The notes: generated by a model not told the origin, from the letters alone. DNA of 17,852 bases from an uncultured Clostridia bacterium (GCA_910589115.1 CAJUSB010000068.1:1-17852), one strand, 5' to 3'; counted from the first letter of the stretch, positions 7,678 through 16,213 are shown. A program made the numbers and translations.

Positions 7678-8409
7678 ATGGTTACAGCTGAACATATTTC
7701 AATGGAATATGACTTGAATCGCGGCAAGGTGCGCAGCCTGAAGGAGCGTTTGCTTACCAAAGTTGCGGCTCCGGCAGGGGAAAAGAAATTTCATGCGCTG
7801 CGGGACGTGTCGTTTCATCTGGGGAAAGGGGAAACGCTGGGCATCATCGGCAACAATGGCGCCGGAAAGTCTACGCTGCTAAAGATTGTCTCTGGCATTA
7901 TGAAGCCGACCGAGGGGAAGATCGCTGTTTCCGGCAGGATTTCGCCGATGATCGAGCTGGGGACCGGCTTTGATTATGAGCTTTCCGCAGAGGAAAACAT
8001 TTATTTGAGCGGGGCGGTACTGGGGCACGGAAAGCGGCTGCTGGATGAAAAGATGGATGAAATCTTTGAATTTTCGGAGCTTGAGGAATTTCGGACAGTA
8101 CCGGTGAAATATTTTTCGTCCGGCATGGTTGCGCGTCTGGCTTTTGCTGTATCAACGTTGGTGAAGCCAGAGCTGCTCATTGTTGATGAGATACTGGCGG
8201 TGGGAGATATGCCGTTTCAGCGAAAAAGTTTTCAAAAAATGCAGGAAATGATGTTTGGCGGGACAACTGTCATCTATGTGTCGCATAATATCGAATCCGT
8301 TCAGCAGATGTGCAGCCGGGTCATCTGGCTTGATCACGGCAGTATACGGCTGGATGGGGCGGCTTTCGATGTGTGCAGATGTTTTATGGAGAGTGTGCAA
8401 AATGGGTAA
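7678..8409 (+). CDS. wzt: ABC polysaccharide exporter, ATPase subunit (short Wzt)
   Basis: Powers export of the undecaprenyl-linked chain together with Wzm. The 243 residues contain Walker A GNNGAGKST (58-66), the signature region KYFSSGMVARLAFA (144-157), Walker B LLIVDE (166-171), the D-loop region after it, and the switch histidine H203 in VSHN. The ribosome binding site AGAGGGG (7667-7673) is well placed. The protein stops right after the ATPase domain: there is no carboxy-terminal carbohydrate-binding domain of the kind that lets long Wzt proteins recognise a capped chain end. Short forms are known for some galactan O-antigens, so export here is probably not coupled to a terminal cap recognised by Wzt. 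The stop overlaps the start of the next gene. Confidence 0.93.
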   Translation: MVTAEHISMEYDLNRGKVRSLKERLLTKVAAPAGEKKFHALRDVSFHLGKGETLGIIGNNGAGKSTLLKIVSGIMKPTEGKIAVSGRISPMIELGTGFDYELSAEENIYLSGAVLGHGKRLLDEKMDEIFEFSELEEFRTVPVKYFSSGMVARLAFAVSTLVKPELLIVDEILAVGDMPFQRKSFQKMQEMMFGGTTVIYVSHNIESVQQMCSRVIWLDHGSIRLDGAAFDVCRCFMESVQNG

Positions 8410-9232
8410 TCGGATTTTGGTAACCGGCGCGGGCGGATATATTGGCAGGCATGTTGTAAAGGCACTTTGTGACAGCGGCGCGGCGGTAACGGCGGCGGAT
8501 TTTCGGACTGACGGCATCGACTGCCGCGCCGATGTGGTACAGTGTGATCTGTTCCGCGAAGATGGGAACGTCTTTCAGGCGCTGGGGGCGCCGGATGTCT
8601 GCCTGCATATGGCGTGGCGGGATGGGTTTGTGCACAACTCCGATGCACATATGGAGGATGTGTCCGGGCATTACCGTTTTCTGAAAGCAATGTTGGACGG
8701 CGGTCTGAAGCAGCTGGCCGTGATGGGGACGATGCACGAGGTTGGCTATTGGGAAGGGGCGATTGATGAGAATACGCCCTGCAACCCCAAAAGCATGTAT
8801 GGCATTGCAAAGGATGCGCTGCGCCGCAGCATCTTCCAGCTGGCGGAACAGAAAAGCGTTTGCCTGCAATGGTTGCGTGCGTATTACATATATGGTGATG
8901 ATCTGCGCAACCATTCTATTTTCACAAAAATTTGTTCGGCCGCGCAGGAGGGAAAAGAGACCTTTCCGTTTAATACCGGTAAAAATCTGTATGATTTTAT
9001 CACGGTGGACGAGCTTGCCGTGCAGATTGCTGCCTGCGTGATGCAGTCCGAGGTTGCTGGGATTATTAACTGCTGCACCGGTCAGCCGGTTAGCTTAGCG
9101 GATAAGGTGGAGGCCTTTATCCGGGAGCATGGGTACACAATCCGGTTGGAATACGGTGCATTTCCGGATCGCCCATATGACTCCCCCGGCGTATGGGGAG
9201 ACGCAGCTAAAATTCAAAAGATTATGGGATAA
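8402..9232 (+). CDS. NAD-dependent epimerase/dehydratase-family sugar reductase
   Basis: A 276-residue extended SDR protein. ATG 8402 is chosen because GGAGAG (8388-8393) lies 8 bases before it and it gives the Rossmann start MGNRILVTGAGGYIG; longer frames would run back through wzt. It has the loop TGAGGYIG (8-15), T110 in AVMGTMHEVG in the place of the catalytic Ser/Thr, and Y133-xxx-K137 in SMYGIAKDALR. It belongs with NDP-sugar epimerases and 4-ketoreductases. Since rmlB and rmlC supply dTDP-4-keto-6-deoxy sugars, one possible role is making a second dTDP-deoxysugar such as dTDP-6-deoxy-L-talose or dTDP-fucose; this is only inference. It sits directly between the exporter and the rhamnan transferase. 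Confidence 0.75.
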   Translation: MGNRILVTGAGGYIGRHVVKALCDSGAAVTAADFRTDGIDCRADVVQCDLFREDGNVFQALGAPDVCLHMAWRDGFVHNSDAHMEDVSGHYRFLKAMLDGGLKQLAVMGTMHEVGYWEGAIDENTPCNPKSMYGIAKDALRRSIFQLAEQKSVCLQWLRAYYIYGDDLRNHSIFTKICSAAQEGKETFPFNTGKNLYDFITVDELAVQIAACVMQSEVAGIINCCTGQPVSLADKVEAFIREHGYTIRLEYGAFPDRPYDSPGVWGDAAKIQKIMG

Positions 9233-9256
9233 ATAGGAAGAGTGGATAGGGCGAGT

Positions 9257-11170
9257 ATGAAATTAAATCAGAAAAAACGGGTTCGCCGTCTGGTGATCTA
9301 TTTCTTTTATGACGCGGATGGAATTGTGGACCGATATGTCCCGTATATGTTGGAGGATATCAGCCGCAGCTGTACAGAGCTGTTTATCGTCTGCAATGGG
9401 AAACTGACCTCAGAAGGGCGGGAAACCTTCCGAAAGCTAACCCCCCATATTTTCGTGCGCGAAAACACAGGCTTCGACGTTTGGGCCTACAAAGAATCGC
9501 TTGAGCACTATGGCTGGGATCAGCTGAAGGAATTTGATGAGGTGGTCATGATGAACAGCACAATCATGGGGCCGCTTTATCCATTTTCTGAAATGTTTGA
9601 TGAGATGAATCAACGGGACGTTGACTTTTGGGGGATTACAAAACATCATAAATATCCGTCCGACCCGTTTCACAGCATCTCTTATGGCTACATTCCGGAA
9701 CATGTGCAGTCTCACTTTATTGCAGTCAGGAAGTCAATGCTTTCAAGCATGGAATTTCAGGACTATTGGGCAGACCGCCCTGAGATTACATCGTATGATA
9801 TGGCAATCAGCCAGCATGAAGCTATTTTTACAAAAACCTTTGCGGATAAAGGGTTTCAATGGGACGTTTATGTGGATACCTCGGATTTGGAGGGCTTTGC
9901 GTATTATCCGCTGACAATGGCTCCGGTTCGGATGCTGGCGCAATATCGCTGCCCGATTTTTAAGCGCAGGAGCTTTTTTCATGACTATCGGGATGTACTG
10001 ACCTGTTCGGCTGGCGAAGAGGGGCTGCTGCTGCTAGAGTATTTGGAAACGCAGACAGCTTATGATGTCAGCATGATTTGGGAAAATATTTTACGGACAT
10101 GTCATATGGCGGATATAAAAGCCGCGCTCAATCTCACGTGGGTTCTGCCGGAGAAAATGGCTGGGCCGCAAGGCTCTTCCCGTAAAACCGCGCTGGTTAT
10201 CCACTCATATTTTGAGGATTTAATAAACGATTGCTATCACTATGCCCTGTCAATGCCTGAAAACAGTGATATTTATATCACAACAGATACTGACAAGAAA
10301 AAGAAGAAGATAACCAGTATTTTCTCAAAGGGTCCCTGGGCGCATGTGGAGGTTTTGAAAATCGAAAACAGGGGGCGTGACGTTAGCGCACTGCTTGTTG
10401 CGGCGGCGCCGTATTTATCGGATTATGATTACGTATGTTTCATGCATGATAAAAAAGTGGGGCAGCTGGATTTCGGCATTAAAGGCTACGCCTTTTCGGA
10501 ACGGTGCTTTCAAAATCTGCTCGGCTCCAAAAAGCTGGTGCAGAACATCATTGACCTGTTTGAAGCACAGCCGAGCATGGGGTTGCTTTGCCCGCCTACA
10601 CCGAATCATTCCGATTACTATGGAGGACTGGGCTGCGAATGGGGGCCGAACTTTGAAAACACCAAGGAATTATTGCGGAAGTTGGACATTTCCTGTCCAA
10701 TCACATTGGATAAGGAACCGGTAGCGCCGTTGGGAACCATGTTCTGGTTCCGCCCGAAAGCACTTGAGAAGCTGACATCCTTCGGGTGGGAATATGAGGA
10801 TTTTCCGCAGGAGCCGAATGCTGTAGACGGTACTTTTTTGCATGCGGTAGAGCGTGTTTACCCTTTTGTTGTTCAGGCGGCAGGGTATTTTTGCGCATGG
10901 GTTGTATCAGATCAATATGCAAGGACAGAACTGACCAACTTAAACTATATGCTGCGTATGATTAACACAAGGTCGGTGCATCTGTTTGGCTATAAGGATT
11001 TTACGGGGCTTGTGCTGACAATGGATTATCTTATTTGCACGCAAAATGGGTCCATTCCAAGCAAAAAAATCCTCTGGAAGCGCAGGCTGAAGACCGTGCT
11101 TCCAGACCCGATCTGGCGTATCATGCGGAAGGTATACCATCTGTTCGGCGGCAAAAAATGGGTCGGTTAA
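9257..11170 (+). CDS. rgpF: RgpF-type rhamnan synthesis glycosyltransferase, two-domain
   Basis: A 637-residue protein of the rhamnan synthesis F family, which acts on the cytoplasmic side in assembling rhamnose polymers. ATG 9257 is preceded by ATAGGG; GTG 9242 would add five residues. The two halves resemble each other. Residues 69-79 read ENTGFDVWAYK and residues 370-380 read ENRGRDVSALL, each followed by an acidic YD or FDE segment and a hydrophobic strand (EVVMMNST versus YVCFMHDKK). Each half also begins with a similar VIYFFYD / VIHSYFE strand. This points to an ancient internal duplication of one transferase-like unit. Further family features are KPLSPFHSISYGYIP-like and CPPTPNHSDYYGG segments in the two halves. 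Along with the family 2 transferase it is the only other cytoplasmic chain-building enzyme visible here. Confidence 0.9.
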   Translation: MKLNQKKRVRRLVIYFFYDADGIVDRYVPYMLEDISRSCTELFIVCNGKLTSEGRETFRKLTPHIFVRENTGFDVWAYKESLEHYGWDQLKEFDEVVMMNSTIMGPLYPFSEMFDEMNQRDVDFWGITKHHKYPSDPFHSISYGYIPEHVQSHFIAVRKSMLSSMEFQDYWADRPEITSYDMAISQHEAIFTKTFADKGFQWDVYVDTSDLEGFAYYPLTMAPVRMLAQYRCPIFKRRSFFHDYRDVLTCSAGEEGLLLLEYLETQTAYDVSMIWENILRTCHMADIKAALNLTWVLPEKMAGPQGSSRKTALVIHSYFEDLINDCYHYALSMPENSDIYITTDTDKKKKKITSIFSKGPWAHVEVLKIENRGRDVSALLVAAAPYLSDYDYVCFMHDKKVGQLDFGIKGYAFSERCFQNLLGSKKLVQNIIDLFEAQPSMGLLCPPTPNHSDYYGGLGCEWGPNFENTKELLRKLDISCPITLDKEPVAPLGTMFWFRPKALEKLTSFGWEYEDFPQEPNAVDGTFLHAVERVYPFVVQAAGYFCAWVVSDQYARTELTNLNYMLRMINTRSVHLFGYKDFTGLVLTMDYLICTQNGSIPSKKILWKRRLKTVLPDPIWRIMRKVYHLFGGKKWVG

Positions 11171-11188
11171 GCAACAAAAGGAGAAGAT

Positions 11189-12586
11189 ATGGTATTTTCA
11201 TCAATCATTTTCTTGTTTTTATTTTTGCCTGTAACACTTTTCGGTTATTATTTGATTCGTCAAGACCTGCGGAACGTTTTCCTGCTGTTGATGAGTTTGC
11301 TTTTCTATGCGGCTGGCGAACCGTGGTTTGTTATGATTATGATAGCGTCTATCGCCGGCAATTACATATTGGGCCTTTTGCTTGGGCTGGCAAGGGGCAG
11401 AAAGTTTCTGAAACGGTCGATACTGGCCGCCGTGCTGGCGATGAACTTGGGTATCTTATTTTATTTTAAGTATTACGATTTTGCAGCTTCCAATCTGAAC
11501 GCCCTAATTGGCACGGATATCCCGCTGCGGCATATCACGCTTCCTATTGGCATTTCGTTTTTCACATTTCAGGGAATGAGCTACGTTTTAGATGTTTATA
11601 TGGGAAAATGTGAGGTGCAGAGAAATCCGCTTCAGGTGGCGTTGTATATTTCGCTTTTCCCGCAGTTGATTGCAGGACCGATTGTTCGATATAGCGATGT
11701 AAGCCGGGAAATTGCGGTGCGCAGGGAAACTCTGGATGATTTTGCATCTGGAGTGCAGCGGTTTACGATTGGCCTGGCAAAAAAGGTTATTCTATCGAAT
11801 CAGTTTGCGTTATTGGCGGATCAGACATTCGGAACTATACCGGATCAGCTGGGCGCAGGAATGGCTTGGCTGGGAGCGATCGCGTATACGTTTCAGATCT
11901 ATTTTGACTTTTCTGGTTATTCGGATATGGCGATTGGCTTGGGGCGAATGTTTGGCTTCCACTTCCGGGAAAATTTTGATTATCCTTATACGGCTGCCAG
12001 CGTAACGGTTTTCTGGCGGAAATGGCATATTTCACTTTCGAGCTGGTTTCGGGATTATGTGTATATTCCACTGGGCGGCAATCGGCATGGGAATGTTTAT
12101 CTTCACCTGATAATTGTCTTTTTCCTGACAGGCTTATGGCACGGTGCATCCTGGAATTTTGTAGTCTGGGGCTTATGGCATGGAGCTTTTCTGATTATAG
12201 AGCGGGTGCTTCGAAATCGTAATATTACGATTTCAGCACCTTCGGTGCTGAAATGGATAAATACAATGTTGGTTGTCGTGATTGGTTGGGTCTTTTTCCG
12301 TGCTGCGGATTTACACGCGGCGATTGCATATTTAAAATGCATGTTTGGGGCTGCGGGTTTCGGAAACGTATTTTATATCCTTCAGGATTATGGCGCTGTA
12401 TTTGTGCTGGGGTCGTTCGCTATGCTTCCGATTACGAAAAAGTATCGAAGTTTGTGTGAAACCTATGTTGTTTTGCAGAAAGTATCCAATGTTTTGGAGC
12501 CTCTGGCCTGCGGTGTGATTTTGGTGATTGGGATTGCCTATACAGTTTCCAGTACATATAATCCTTTTATTTATTTTAATTTCTGA
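11189..12586 (+). CDS. MBOAT-family polysaccharide O-acyltransferase
   Basis: A 465-residue polytopic membrane protein of the AlgI/DltB/PatA type that passes an acyl group, usually acetyl, across the membrane. The hallmark motifs are present: HITLPIGISFFTFQGMSYVLDVY (from 115), LFPQLIAGPIVRYSD (156-170), IYFDFSGYSDMAIGLGRMFG (237-256), FWRKWHISLSSWFRDYVYIPLGG (275-297) with H280, and the catalytic histidine H318 in LTGLWHGASWNF. The ribosome binding site AAGGAG (11178-11183) precedes the ATG by 5 bases. It is followed after 17 bases by an SGNH partner, the usual pairing for extracytoplasmic O-acylation. The likely target is the exported rhamnan chain or its side groups. DltB is less likely because no dltA or dltC is present. 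Confidence 0.93.
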   Translation: MVFSSIIFLFLFLPVTLFGYYLIRQDLRNVFLLLMSLLFYAAGEPWFVMIMIASIAGNYILGLLLGLARGRKFLKRSILAAVLAMNLGILFYFKYYDFAASNLNALIGTDIPLRHITLPIGISFFTFQGMSYVLDVYMGKCEVQRNPLQVALYISLFPQLIAGPIVRYSDVSREIAVRRETLDDFASGVQRFTIGLAKKVILSNQFALLADQTFGTIPDQLGAGMAWLGAIAYTFQIYFDFSGYSDMAIGLGRMFGFHFRENFDYPYTAASVTVFWRKWHISLSSWFRDYVYIPLGGNRHGNVYLHLIIVFFLTGLWHGASWNFVVWGLWHGAFLIIERVLRNRNITISAPSVLKWINTMLVVVIGWVFFRAADLHAAIAYLKCMFGAAGFGNVFYILQDYGAVFVLGSFAMLPITKKYRSLCETYVVLQKVSNVLEPLACGVILVIGIAYTVSSTYNPFIYFNF

Positions 12587-12603
12587 ATGAGAGCGTTAGC
12601 GTT

Positions 12604-14082
12604 ATGAAAAAATTGTCAGGAAAAAATATTTGGACTGCAATCATCTTTGTTGTCCTAATTCTAATACCAGTTATCTTTATTCAGTGGGGGAGCGGAGAAT
12701 TTGCTGAAGCAGAACAGAGGCTGCTTGCAGAAAAGCCCGTTCTTGTCTTAGAGGATGGGACTCGGAACCCGAATATATGGGACGAGGTGCAGCAATGGCT
12801 TGGAGATCATATTGGGTTCCGGGAAGCCTTGGTACGCATTCATGCAAATGTTCAATTTCAGCTTTTTCATCAGTCTCCATCCGATAAGATACACATTGGC
12901 AGGGATGGATGGTATTACTATACGCTTGACGAAAACCTTCAAATTGCGAGTGGGGAATATACCCTTACGCCGGAAATGTTGGAACAGATTCTTCAAAACC
13001 ACACCGTTATTCGTAATAAGCTGAAGGATAAGGGGATAGAGTATGTAATTATTTTGCCAACAAGCAAAGTAAGTATATATCCTGAGAATATGCGGTATGG
13101 AGACGAAGCGATCCGTCAAACGCCTGTTGACACTGTGGCGGATTATTTGGAAGAACATTCCGACTTAAAAGTGATTCGGTTAAAGAATGTTTTGCTGGAG
13201 GCGAAACAATCGCAGCAAGTATATTTTAAGACCGATACCCATTGGACAGAAGCGGGAGCCTATGCAGCTTATCAAGAAATCATCCGCAGGATGCAGGGAT
13301 GGGGACTCTGTGCAAAGAATCCTGTAAAGGTTGTGTTTGAAGATGCAGAATATATTGGTGAATTCGGAGCTATGATGGGGTTGGATTTGTCGGCAGAACC
13401 AACAAAAGAACTTTACATTCAGGAACAAATGGGGATTAAAGATCCGGATTCAGAACGTTCCGCACGGTTTCATGAGACTGTTTCAGCAGAAGGGATTCAA
13501 ACGCCTTGTTATTATTATCAAAATACAGATGTTACGGGTCCTTCTGTTATGGTATTTGGTGATTCGATGCTGGGCGGTTGGAATGCGACGGAGTTGCTGG
13601 CAGAGAATTTTCCGGAACTAACCTATGTTTGGGCGCCAAGTCTTTCAGAGGCTTTGATTGAAACGATGTCGCCTGATGTTGTCATTTATGAGTTGACAGA
13701 ACGATATAACAATTTATTTCCGGAAAAGAACTTATCATATATGCTGACAGAATTGCCGGATTATCAAGCAGAGGTCATATCCTTTTCGTGGGAAGGACAA
13801 GATTTGACGGCAACGATAAAAAACAGCAGCAATTCCGATTGGAACTACGGGAATAGCATTCGCTTGGGGATATTCAGTGAAGGAAACGATACCGGTTTGC
13901 GTGTGCAGTTGCCAATGGGTAAGACAATTCGACCCGGCGAAACGGTAGATTTCTGGTTTTCGTTTGATGAATATCCCGGCTTGCTTGATAAGCGGATAGA
14001 AGTACAAATGTTGCATGAAGGCATCTGCTATTTCGGAGAGAAGAAATTGGCTGCAGGTATCGAAAATATGGGAATCTCGTAG
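12604..14082 (+). CDS. AlgJ/AlgX-like SGNH O-acyltransferase partner with C-terminal beta-sandwich
   Basis: A 492-residue extracytoplasmic protein anchored by one amino-terminal span (about 9-27, TAIIFVVLILIPVIFIQW). The SGNH fold is shown by HIGRDGWYYYT (97-107), VIILPTSKVSIYPENM (148-163), the DHHW-type motif TDTHWTEAGAY (210-220) with D211 and H213, and VFGDSMLGGW (317-326) with nucleophile S321. It probably transfers the acyl group delivered by the MBOAT protein onto the polysaccharide. Residues about 391-486 form an extra domain that resembles an Ig-like/four-tryptophan sandwich: IKNSSNSDWNYGNSIRLGIF, a PGETVDFWFSF strand and a final CYFGEK. Such a domain may bind sugar or another wall partner. 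The start has only a weak GAGAG site, so coupling to the upstream gene is likely. Base composition drops at this gene. Confidence 0.85.
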   Translation: MKKLSGKNIWTAIIFVVLILIPVIFIQWGSGEFAEAEQRLLAEKPVLVLEDGTRNPNIWDEVQQWLGDHIGFREALVRIHANVQFQLFHQSPSDKIHIGRDGWYYYTLDENLQIASGEYTLTPEMLEQILQNHTVIRNKLKDKGIEYVIILPTSKVSIYPENMRYGDEAIRQTPVDTVADYLEEHSDLKVIRLKNVLLEAKQSQQVYFKTDTHWTEAGAYAAYQEIIRRMQGWGLCAKNPVKVVFEDAEYIGEFGAMMGLDLSAEPTKELYIQEQMGIKDPDSERSARFHETVSAEGIQTPCYYYQNTDVTGPSVMVFGDSMLGGWNATELLAENFPELTYVWAPSLSEALIETMSPDVVIYELTERYNNLFPEKNLSYMLTELPDYQAEVISFSWEGQDLTATIKNSSNSDWNYGNSIRLGIFSEGNDTGLRVQLPMGKTIRPGETVDFWFSFDEYPGLLDKRIEVQMLHEGICYFGEKKLAAGIENMGIS

Positions 14083-14209
14083 ACAGAACAGAAGCGGTGC
14101 TGAAAATATCGATGGTACGTATATGTATGAGCCTGTGCCAATTCAGTTTGAGCTGGATAGATGAATGCGATAGGTATACGGTAATTTCAAATTGATAAGG
14201 AGAGAAGCT
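14083..14209 (+). other. Intergenic remnant with a possible frame-shifted coding tail
   Basis: The only sizeable gap inside the operon. In the +2 frame relative to the preceding gene an open stretch runs across its stop codon and reads ENIDGTYMYEPVPIQFELDR before a TGA near 14161, which has a protein-like look. The bases GGTATCGAAAATATGG at the end of the SGNH gene resemble GGTGCTGAAAATATCGATGG just downstream, as if a short piece were duplicated. This may be a former carboxy-terminus lost by frameshift, or the scar of a deleted gene. It could also be chance. AAGGAG at 14197-14202 belongs to the next gene. Confidence 0.3.
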
Positions 14210-14695
14210 GTGAAAGACGAAAGAAAGATCACCTTATTTTTATGTATCAGCTTTTTTATAAGTGCTGCAATATCGGGAATATTTGTTTTACATTATAAGC
14301 TGTCAAGAGAACACTTGGACAGTGTCAGTCTCGATGAGGATATTGTCTATGATGCGTCCGAGTATCTTTTTGGAATAGACCCGGTTCGGAAGGAAGATGG
14401 GCTGTTGATCATTAGCGGCTGGGCCGTACGTGAAGATGAGGATCTCACCTATATCAATAATCGTATTTTGCTTATTGACCAGAAACAGCAGGCCTATGAG
14501 ATGCCGACAACAGCAATAGAGAGAGGACTGACTGAATATTTTAATAATGGATACAGCTATGAACAGGGCGGGTTATGGGCACAATGTCCGCTAAAGGAAT
14601 TCACGCCAGGGGAAATACTTCATGCTGTAATTCTGGTTACAGAGCAGGATGGCCGCAGAGTCTACCTGGATACACAGGTCGATATAGAAATATAG
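14210..14695 (+). CDS. Single-span exported protein of unknown function
   Basis: About 161 residues. I chose GTG 14210, 7 bases after AAGGAG (14197-14202); a TTG at 14192 would place the site inside the gene. A short basic start (MKDERK) and one hydrophobic span (about 7-27, LFLCISFFISAAISGIFVLHY) suggest a membrane anchor with the rest outside. The outer part has alternating beta-strand character with a GLLIISGWAVRE segment, GLWAQCPLKEF, and a closing strand VYLDTQVDIEI, likely a small beta-sandwich. I do not recognise a named family. It lies between the acyl-transfer pair and the GT-C-like protein, 9 bases before the latter, so it may assist side-chain addition or help the transferase engage its substrate. 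No catalytic motif is visible. Confidence 0.65.
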   Translation: MKDERKITLFLCISFFISAAISGIFVLHYKLSREHLDSVSLDEDIVYDASEYLFGIDPVRKEDGLLIISGWAVREDEDLTYINNRILLIDQKQQAYEMPTTAIERGLTEYFNNGYSYEQGGLWAQCPLKEFTPGEILHAVILVTEQDGRRVYLDTQVDIEI

Positions 14696-14704
14696 GGGAA
14701 GTAG

Positions 14705-16162
14705 ATGACGATGAAGGAAAAATCAAAACTTTTTTACAGAAATATCTTGTCAAAATATATGGTATTTTTCGTGTTCTTTTTCATTATTCTACTGATCCTG
14801 CTGCCTGGGACACTGTGGACAGGTACAGATGATACCACGTATATAGAACAGCTAACGCATATGGGAATATTGGAATGGGTGTGGATGCGTGCGACAACTT
14901 GGCAGCCGCGTATTATAAGTGATTTTTTGCTGGCATTATTCCACTTTAATCTTCCCGTTTGGAAAATGGCAACTGCTACAGCCACAACATTGCTGCTGCT
15001 GGGCATAACAAAATATCCTGAGATGGATGATACTTTGCATACGCCTCGAATTTATTCGCATATTGTGCCCTGCTCCGCATTTTTTGTAATGTGTCCTTAT
15101 GTGATATCTTCGTCAATTGTTTGGTATACTGGATCATTTTTCTATTTGTGGCCGACGCTATTTCTTGTTATCGCGTTGATGCCGTTTTACGATGCTGCTG
15201 TTGGAAGCAGGAGCATCCGTTATGGAGGTTTGCTGCTGTCGATCTTATGTTCACTATTGACTGGTTATCAAGAGCAATGTGCAGCTATTATGATATGCTT
15301 TGCCTTATTTACTTTTGCATTTATGTTATATCATAAAGAGCGAATCCCGAAATACTTAATATTGCAGTTTATACTGGTATGCATAAATGTGGGAGTATAT
15401 TTGACGCTTGGGGGAACAGAAATCAGGCTCGATGCCGAATTATATTGGTACAAAGATTATCATATGCTTTCGTTGACAGACCGGCTGTTTCAGGGGATCA
15501 ACTGGGCGAATTATCATTTATTTAATGCTTCAAATGTTTTAATGTTCCTGCTTTCCAGCTTGATTTTTTTAACTGTACTTTATCGCTATAAATCAATTTG
15601 GATCAAGATTTTTTCCGCGATACCATTTGCTGCATTTTTTGTTAGCATCCTACCGATACAATCTCTTTTATCAAGAGCATCAAAGTTTAATTCATATTTA
15701 GAAGGACAATACAATTTTTCTTCCTCTTTACAGATTGCGGTAGAATGGCTTTTGAATCCAACGATTTCAAATCCGTCAAATTTTTCGCTTGGCCTGGCGG
15801 GTTTGTGCCCTGCATTCTTTTGCTTCTTGATATTGATTGATATTGGCTGGCTTCTGACCATTGCTTTTCAGAGCCGCCGACATGGGTTTGTCAATATGGT
15901 GGTTTATTTTGCTGCATTGGCGTCTGTTTATTCTTTGAGTTTTTCCCCTACAATTTTCGCATCGCGAACAAGGATTTTTTTTGCAGCGAATACTTTAATT
16001 ATACTTTTAATTGCGCTGCTTTTTAAGGAATTAGATGGATGTACTGAAATTTTGACAAAAAAATGGTTTCGGCCTGCAATCGCTGTGTTAGTTATAACAG
16101 CAATGCTTTTTGCGTTTGAACAATTTTCATTTAATTTGCATCCGGGAGCACAGCGGTTTTAA
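14705..16162 (+). CDS. GT-C-like polytopic membrane glycosyltransferase (GtrC-type candidate)
   Basis: A 485-residue protein with about ten to twelve hydrophobic spans. After the first span (about 18-37) the outer loop carries GTDDTTYIEQL with D42-D43, followed by a W-rich segment WVWMRATTWQPRIISDF. An acidic pair in the first outer loop and a following Trp/Arg segment is the pattern of GT-C transferases and of DUF6056/GtrC-like proteins, which use polyprenyl-phosphate sugars outside the membrane. The neighbouring GtrB-like gene would supply that donor. GGGGAA (14695-14700) fits ATG 14711 (10 bases) or ATG 14705 (4 bases); the two starts differ by two residues. The gene is AT-rich compared with the rml genes. 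The function is inferred from topology, motif and neighbours. Confidence 0.7.
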   Translation: MTMKEKSKLFYRNILSKYMVFFVFFFIILLILLPGTLWTGTDDTTYIEQLTHMGILEWVWMRATTWQPRIISDFLLALFHFNLPVWKMATATATTLLLLGITKYPEMDDTLHTPRIYSHIVPCSAFFVMCPYVISSSIVWYTGSFFYLWPTLFLVIALMPFYDAAVGSRSIRYGGLLLSILCSLLTGYQEQCAAIMICFALFTFAFMLYHKERIPKYLILQFILVCINVGVYLTLGGTEIRLDAELYWYKDYHMLSLTDRLFQGINWANYHLFNASNVLMFLLSSLIFLTVLYRYKSIWIKIFSAIPFAAFFVSILPIQSLLSRASKFNSYLEGQYNFSSSLQIAVEWLLNPTISNPSNFSLGLAGLCPAFFCFLILIDIGWLLTIAFQSRRHGFVNMVVYFAALASVYSLSFSPTIFASRTRIFFAANTLIILLIALLFKELDGCTEILTKKWFRPAIAVLVITAMLFAFEQFSFNLHPGAQRF

Positions 16163-16213
16163 TTTATTTTGCAGACAACAAAATATAATTTAATCAGCTG
16201 AAAGGAATAGATA

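Noticed and set aside
8255..8401. An amino-terminal extension of the sugar reductase overlapping wzt
   Set aside because: The Rossmann motif begins right after ATG 8402, which has its own well-placed GGAGAG site; the extension is wzt in another frame.
11189..14082. dlt-type D-alanylation of teichoic acid
   Set aside because: The MBOAT and SGNH proteins are superficially DltB/DltD-like, but no dltA or dltC is nearby and the SGNH protein carries the TDTHW motif of the AlgJ/AlgX group.
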